Origin: an uncultured Bacilli bacterium
GTDB taxonomy: Bacteria; Bacillota_I; Bacilli_A; RF39; UBA660
Assembly (NCBI GenBank): GCA_934162665.1
Contig: CAKPJN010000002.1
Coordinates: forward strand, 62,001 to 126,000
DNA: 64,000 bases
Reading direction: 5' to 3'
Shown in pieces: positions 59,893-64,000 of this stretch (positions are counted from its first letter, which is position 1; every line of letters starts with the position of its first letter). A program made the translations under genes and the position numbers. The notes below the pieces were generated by a model that was not told the origin of the DNA, ran no database searches, and was given only the letters and a program-made list of their open reading frames with translations.

Positions 59893-60897
59893 ATGATAAA
59901 AGTTGCGATTAATGGATTTGGAAGAATAGGAAGATTAGTATTTAGATTAATGGAAGAAGATCCTAATTTTGAAGTAGTTGCGATTAATGACTTAACAGAT
60001 GCTGAACAATTGGCTTATCTACTAAAATATGATACTAATCATAGAAACTATCGGATAGATGAAATAACATATGAAGGAAATGATATTGTAGTAGGTACTA
60101 GACATATAAAAGTTTATGCTGAAAAAGAACCTATAAATTTACCATGGAAAGAACTAGAAATAGATGTAGTTATGGAATGTACTGGTCTATTTACAGACAA
60201 AGAAAAATCAATGGCTCATATAGAAGCCGGAGCAAAAAAAGTAATAATCTCAGCACCTGCTAAAGGAGATTTAAAAACAATAGTTTATAATGTTAATCAT
60301 AAAACACTAACTGGCGAAGAACAAATTATTTCTGCTGCTAGTTGTACTACTAACTGTCTAGCTCCAGTTGTAGATGTATTAGATAAAAAGTTTGGAATCA
60401 TAAAAGGTTACATGACAACAGTACATGCCTATACAAATGATCAAGCAACGTTAGATATTGCTCATAAAAAAGGTATAAATGCACGTCGTGGTAGAGCTTG
60501 TGCAGCAAATATAGTACCAGCATCAACTGGAGCTGCATCAGCTATTGGAAAAGTTTGTCCTAACTTAGATGGCAAACTAGAAGGAATGGCTATGAGAGTT
60601 CCTGTACCAACAGGATCAGTTGTTGATTTAGTTTTAGAATTAAAAGAAGAAACAACAGTAGAAGAAATTAATAACGCTTTTAAAGAAGCCCAAAACGAAA
60701 CATTACAATACACAATGGATCCGATAGTATCAAGTGATGTAATAGATAGACGCTGTGGTTCACTAGTTGATGGACTTTCTACTAATATACTAAATGTAGA
60801 TGGAAAACAATTAGTAAAGGTTGTATCTTGGTATGATAACGAAATGGGTTATACTGCTCAAATGGTAAGAACCGCTAAATATCTAATAGAAAAATAA
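59893..60897 (+). CDS. gap: Glyceraldehyde-3-phosphate dehydrogenase
   Basis: A 334-residue glycolytic enzyme. The Rossmann fold NGFGRIGRLVFR, the active-site SAASCTTNCLAPV with its catalytic cysteine, and the phosphate-binding ARRGRACAANIVPASTGAA are intact. The aspartate at the end of the second strand (INDLTD) favours NAD over NADP. It lies directly upstream of pgk, as is usual, but a terminator and separate promoter separate the two. Confidence 0.97.
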   Translation: MIKVAINGFGRIGRLVFRLMEEDPNFEVVAINDLTDAEQLAYLLKYDTNHRNYRIDEITYEGNDIVVGTRHIKVYAEKEPINLPWKELEIDVVMECTGLFTDKEKSMAHIEAGAKKVIISAPAKGDLKTIVYNVNHKTLTGEEQIISAASCTTNCLAPVVDVLDKKFGIIKGYMTTVHAYTNDQATLDIAHKKGINARRGRACAANIVPASTGAASAIGKVCPNLDGKLEGMAMRVPVPTGSVVDLVLELKEETTVEEINNAFKEAQNETLQYTMDPIVSSDVIDRRCGSLVDGLSTNILNVDGKQLVKVVSWYDNEMGYTAQMVRTAKYLIEK

Positions 60898-60914
60898 TTT
60901 TTAAAATAAAAGAT

Positions 60915-60960
60915 AAAAACATCTATAATCAATAACCATTGAGAAAAGATGTTTTTATTT
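60915..60960 (+). terminator. Rho-independent terminator of gap
   Basis: AAAAACATCT at 60915-60924 pairs with AGATGTTTTT at 60947-60956. Confidence 0.75.
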
Positions 60961-61045
60961 ACTTTAAAATATCAGTATATCCCTATTAATTTAATATTTA
61001 AATATAACCTAAATATGTTATAATCATTATATAAGGAGAATGACT

Positions 61046-62215
61046 ATGAAGACAATAAAAGATATAGATATTAAAGAAAAAAAAGTATTAATTAGATGTG
61101 ACTTTAATGTTCCCTTAGAAAATGGAAAAATTTTAGATGATACAAGAATTAAAGAAAGTCTAGAAACTATTAAGTATTGCCTAGACAAAAACTGTAAAAT
61201 CATTTTACTATCACACCTAGGTAGAATCAAAGAAGAAAGTGATAAAGAGAAAAACAATTTAAAACCTATAGCTAAAAGATTAGAAAAACTACTAGATAAA
61301 AAAGTAAAATTTATTGACGAAACAAGAGGTAAAAAATTAGAAACAGCTATAAATAAAATGGTAAATGGGGATATTATTTTAATTCAAAATACTAGATATG
61401 AAGATTTAGATGGAAAAAAAGAAAGTACTAATGATGAAGAATTAGGTAAATATTGGGCATCCTTAGGTGAAGTGTTTATCAATGATGCATTTGGTACCCT
61501 ACATAGAGCTCACGCCTCTAATGTTGGTATTGCGACTTATCTTCCTTCAGCAATTGGTCTATTAATTGAAAAAGAATTAAATGCTTTAAGTGAACTAAAT
61601 TGTCCTGAAAATCCATTTATAGTAATATTAGGCGGTTCAAAAGTAGAAGACAAAATAGGAGTAATTAAAGAATTAGTTACTAAAGCTGATAAAATCTTAA
61701 TAGGTGGTGGCATGGCCTTTACTTTTCTAGAAGCAGAAGGATTTGAAGTGGGAAATTCAATTGTTGATAAAGATAATTTAGATTTCTGCATCAAACTAAT
61801 AGAAAAGTATCCAGAAAAAATAATATTGCCAGTTGATGTTATGACATCTAAAGAATATTCAAATACTATTCCAATCGAAAAAGATATCACTGACCTAGAA
61901 TATGATGATATGGGATTAGATATTGGAACAAAAAGCACTAAAATATTTAAAAAATATTTAAAAGATGCTAAAATGGTACTATGGAACGGTCCATTAGGCG
62001 TATATGAATTTTCTAATTATAAAAAAGCAACTACGAATATTTTAAAATATTTAGCTAAAAATAATATTAAAACCATCTTAGGTGGTGGAGATATTGTTGC
62101 GGCTGCATCTATCAGTAAAACAAAAGATAAACTTTATCATGCATCAACTGGAGGTGGCGCAACACTTGAATATTTAGAAGGAAAAGAGTTACCTGGACTA
62201 AAAATAATTAAGTAG
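61046..62215 (+). CDS. pgk: Phosphoglycerate kinase
   Basis: A 389-residue glycolytic kinase that makes ATP from 1,3-bisphosphoglycerate. The conserved RCDFNVPLENGKI, SHLGR, NDAFGTLHRAHASNVG, LGGSKVEDKIGVI and the C-terminal GGGDIVAAA are present. The start at 61046 follows AAGGAG by seven bases; the ATG at 61040 is too close to it. A TATAAT at about 61018 serves as minus 10. The next gene starts within ten bases. Confidence 0.96.
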   Translation: MKTIKDIDIKEKKVLIRCDFNVPLENGKILDDTRIKESLETIKYCLDKNCKIILLSHLGRIKEESDKEKNNLKPIAKRLEKLLDKKVKFIDETRGKKLETAINKMVNGDIILIQNTRYEDLDGKKESTNDEELGKYWASLGEVFINDAFGTLHRAHASNVGIATYLPSAIGLLIEKELNALSELNCPENPFIVILGGSKVEDKIGVIKELVTKADKILIGGGMAFTFLEAEGFEVGNSIVDKDNLDFCIKLIEKYPEKIILPVDVMTSKEYSNTIPIEKDITDLEYDDMGLDIGTKSTKIFKKYLKDAKMVLWNGPLGVYEFSNYKKATTNILKYLAKNNIKTILGGGDIVAAASISKTKDKLYHASTGGGATLEYLEGKELPGLKIIK

Positions 62216-62224
62216 GTGGTAAAA

Positions 62225-62725
62225 TTGTTAAAGACTGATGTTTTTATTGCAGATCCATATAATGAAAATCACATAACACTTTATAAAGAATTTGAACAAA
62301 AAAATAATCTTTTAAATACCACATCAAAGTATTTAGAAGATGTAAAAGAAAAATATACAAAAAAAGAATATAATAATAGATTAACAACTTCAAATGAAAA
62401 TACCATATCTTTATTTCTTACAAAGAATAATAAAATATCAGATTTTTGTCTAATAAAGTATGAAAAAGATAGAAAGATAGCCAATGTCACCTATCCAAAA
62501 ATAGAAAAATCAAAAAGAAAAATAATTGCTGCTTCTAGCGTATATATATTTAATGTGTTATCCTTAGAAGAAATGTTTGTATCAATAGATAGTAGCGATG
62601 ATAATCTAATAGCTAATTTAATTGAAAACGGTTTCGAATCACTAGGAAAAGGCACAGATACTATAGAATTTATTAAAGAGAAACCTCTAGAAAATGAAAT
62701 AGAAAGGACAAGAAAATGGAAATAA
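62225..62725 (+). CDS. Hypothetical protein, possibly GNAT-like
   Basis: A 166-residue soluble protein. The pattern of strands and a helix near IIAASSVYIFNVLSLEEMFVSIDSSDDNLIANLIENGFESLG is reminiscent of the end of GNAT acetyltransferases (substrate strand, helix, final pair of strands), but the acetyl-CoA motif is not evident. A TTG at 62225 is preferred over the GTG at 62216 because AGGTGG overlaps the latter. It overlaps the next gene by ten bases. Low confidence in any function. Confidence 0.55.
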   Translation: MLKTDVFIADPYNENHITLYKEFEQKNNLLNTTSKYLEDVKEKYTKKEYNNRLTTSNENTISLFLTKNNKISDFCLIKYEKDRKIANVTYPKIEKSKRKIIAASSVYIFNVLSLEEMFVSIDSSDDNLIANLIENGFESLGKGTDTIEFIKEKPLENEIERTRKWK

Positions 62726-63726
62726 TAAAAAATATAAAAAAGAATACTATTATTTTATTATTAATCACTTTTTTAATTCTTTATTTTATTTTAAAAGATA
62801 ACCTACATTCTGTAATTATGGCACTAAAAACAATGGATTATAAATTTATAGTTTTAGCTATTGTTATCTTTTTTCTGTCAATTTCAATTAAAGCATATGT
62901 TATCTATAGAACTGTAAATAACAAGAAAAAATTCACCCTAATGGAATCAATAAAACACAATATTATCGTTCAGTTTTTCAATGGTATAACACCATTTTCA
63001 TCAGGCGGACAACCAATGGAAATATATATGTTAACTGAACATGATATACCTACGACAAGTGCAACAAACATTATAATTCAAAACTTCATTTTTTATCAAA
63101 CTTCATTAGTATTATACGGAATAATTGCTGTAGGATATAACTCAATATTTCATATATTTCCTAAAGTACCAATTTTACAAGAACTAATTCTAATCGGTTT
63201 TGCAATTAATGTTTTAGTTGCAATAGGATTATTTATAATAACTTTTTCTAAAAAACTAACTAGATTTTTTACAGTTTTAATTATAAATATTTTAAGTAAA
63301 TTTCATATCATAAAAGATAAGTCATTAGCTACAGAAAATTGGCGTATTAAATTAGAAAAATTTCATGAAAGTGCAAAGAGACTTAGAAAAAGAAAAAGAT
63401 TATTTATAGGCGGTGTATTATTAAATTTTATTAGCTTAACCTTATTGTACAGCATTCCACTTTTTATTGTGTATGCATTACATGATTATACTAGTATTAA
63501 TTTAATGGAAACATTAACTTCATCTGCTTATGTTTTAATAATGGGGGCTTTTGTTCCTATACCTGGCGCTAGTGGCGGGATTGAATATGGATTTTTACAA
63601 TTCTTCGGTAATTTCTTAAATAAAAATATCATTTCAACCTGTTTATTGATCTGGAGATTCATAACATATTATTTAGGAATGATAGTAGGAGCTCTTGCAT
63701 TAAGTTTAGAAAAGAAAGGTGATTAG
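62716..63726 (+). CDS. Lysylphosphatidylglycerol-synthase-type flippase membrane protein
   Basis: A 336-residue protein with about eight helices of the LPG_synthase_TM / UPF0104 family, the membrane half of MprF. Signatures: FFNGITPFSSGGQPMEIYML and FVPIPGASGGIEYGFLQFF. Such stand-alone proteins sit next to glycolipid glycosyltransferases and are thought to translocate lipids. It lies two bases before a glycosyltransferase gene here, which fits glycolipid or lipoteichoic acid synthesis. Confidence 0.85.
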   Translation: MEIIKNIKKNTIILLLITFLILYFILKDNLHSVIMALKTMDYKFIVLAIVIFFLSISIKAYVIYRTVNNKKKFTLMESIKHNIIVQFFNGITPFSSGGQPMEIYMLTEHDIPTTSATNIIIQNFIFYQTSLVLYGIIAVGYNSIFHIFPKVPILQELILIGFAINVLVAIGLFIITFSKKLTRFFTVLIINILSKFHIIKDKSLATENWRIKLEKFHESAKRLRKRKRLFIGGVLLNFISLTLLYSIPLFIVYALHDYTSINLMETLTSSAYVLIMGAFVPIPGASGGIEYGFLQFFGNFLNKNIISTCLLIWRFITYYLGMIVGALALSLEKKGD

Positions 63727-63728
63727 TA

Positions 63729-64000
63729 ATGAGAGTAGGTCTATTTACAGATTCTTATCCTCCATATATAAATGGAGTTTCTACAAGTGTAGAAACCTTG
63801 AAAACTTCTTTAGAAAAATTAGGTCATACAGTTTATGTCGTAACACTAGGACAAGATGCTACAACATATGATTATGATGAGGAAAATAAAATACTAAAAA
63901 TCCCTGGAATTCCTTTAGGGATATATGACTATAGAGCCGCTAGTATTTATCCATTACGAGTAGTAAATAAAATTAAATCATGGAAACTAGATGTTATTCA
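63729..64000 (+). CDS. GT4 glycosyltransferase, partial (cut by window end)
   Basis: The first 90 codons only: MRVGLFTDSYPPYINGVSTSVETL and LEKLGHTVYVVT are typical of GT4 enzymes that transfer glucose to diacylglycerol. Adjacent to the flippase-like gene, it is probably a glycolipid synthase. The rest lies outside the window. Confidence 0.8.
   Translation, partial: MRVGLFTDSYPPYINGVSTSVETLKTSLEKLGHTVYVVTLGQDATTYDYDEENKILKIPGIPLGIYDYRAASIYPLRVVNKIKSWKLDVI

Noticed and set aside
1..64000. Mycoplasma-type genetic code (TGA as tryptophan)
   Set aside because: prfB is present with its TGA frameshift site, several genes end in TGA, and tryptophan is encoded by TGG throughout.

Overview
The window is AT-rich (roughly 28 percent GC by eye) and comes from a low-GC Firmicute. 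Gene order and proteins (murA / DUF1146 / spoIIQ-like / mbl, secA-prfB, ftsE-ftsX-M23, uvrB-uvrA, lgt-yvcK-whiA-clpP, gap-pgk) point to the Bacilli, possibly an uncultured gut lineage near Erysipelotrichia or RF39; I cannot name a species. TGA is an ordinary stop: RF2 (prfB) is present with its classic frameshift and several genes end in TGA.

Layout. 0.1-6.3 kb: cell-wall and housekeeping genes (murA, rpmE, rpiB, a SpoIIQ-like M23 protein, mbl, a TagO/WecA-type phosphotransferase). 6.3-9.3 kb: a complete agr quorum-sensing locus, with the LytTR regulator and AgrC kinase on the plus strand facing agrB and a 39-codon agrD on the minus strand. 9.5-12.9 kb: cold-shock protein, HPF and secA. 12.8-30 kb: a large accessory region separating secA from its usual neighbour prfB. 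31-41 kb: prfB, two yitT paralogues, ftsEX with a coiled-coil M23 hydrolase, sortase B and a GT-C glycosyltransferase. 40-45 kb: deacetylase, transglutaminase-like protein and small unknown genes. 45.4-53.5 kb: a broken 5-prime copy of uvrB, a peptide deformylase, intact uvrB, a J-domain-like membrane protein and uvrA. 53.5-64 kb: lgt, yvcK, whiA, a previously unmarked small hydrophobic peptide with a facing structured RNA (probable type I toxin-antitoxin), clpP, a nucleoside kinase, gap, pgk and lipid/glycan enzymes.

The main discovery is the secA island. The last 13 codons of secA (the SEC-C zinc motif CGSGKKYKQCCGK plus stop) recur five more times downstream, at 13.03, 13.88, 15.99, 22.53 and 24.73 kb. 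Each copy ends one element and begins the next. The copies are att sites of integrative elements stacked in tandem at the secA 3-prime end. Each well-preserved element has its own short repeat word near both ends (TTGTGCAC, TTAGATAC, TTGTCCAC, TGTTTGCAA; TGTTTGTAA at the last left end), probably integrase arm sites. Only two elements keep an integrase, both broken, so the array is a set of cargo-only relatives. Cargo: a YjjX-type NTPase, a queuosine-salvage glycosidase, a Bce-type antibiotic-sensing and export module with a monofunctional peptidoglycan glycosyltransferase, a possible ADP-ribosyltransferase-fold protein with DinD, and a cluster headed by a cytoplasm-facing, membrane-tailed protein with a GH10-like catalytic domain. 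A similar arrangement (duplicated gene end, flanking repeat words, one cargo gene) occurs at uvrB with a peptide deformylase as cargo.
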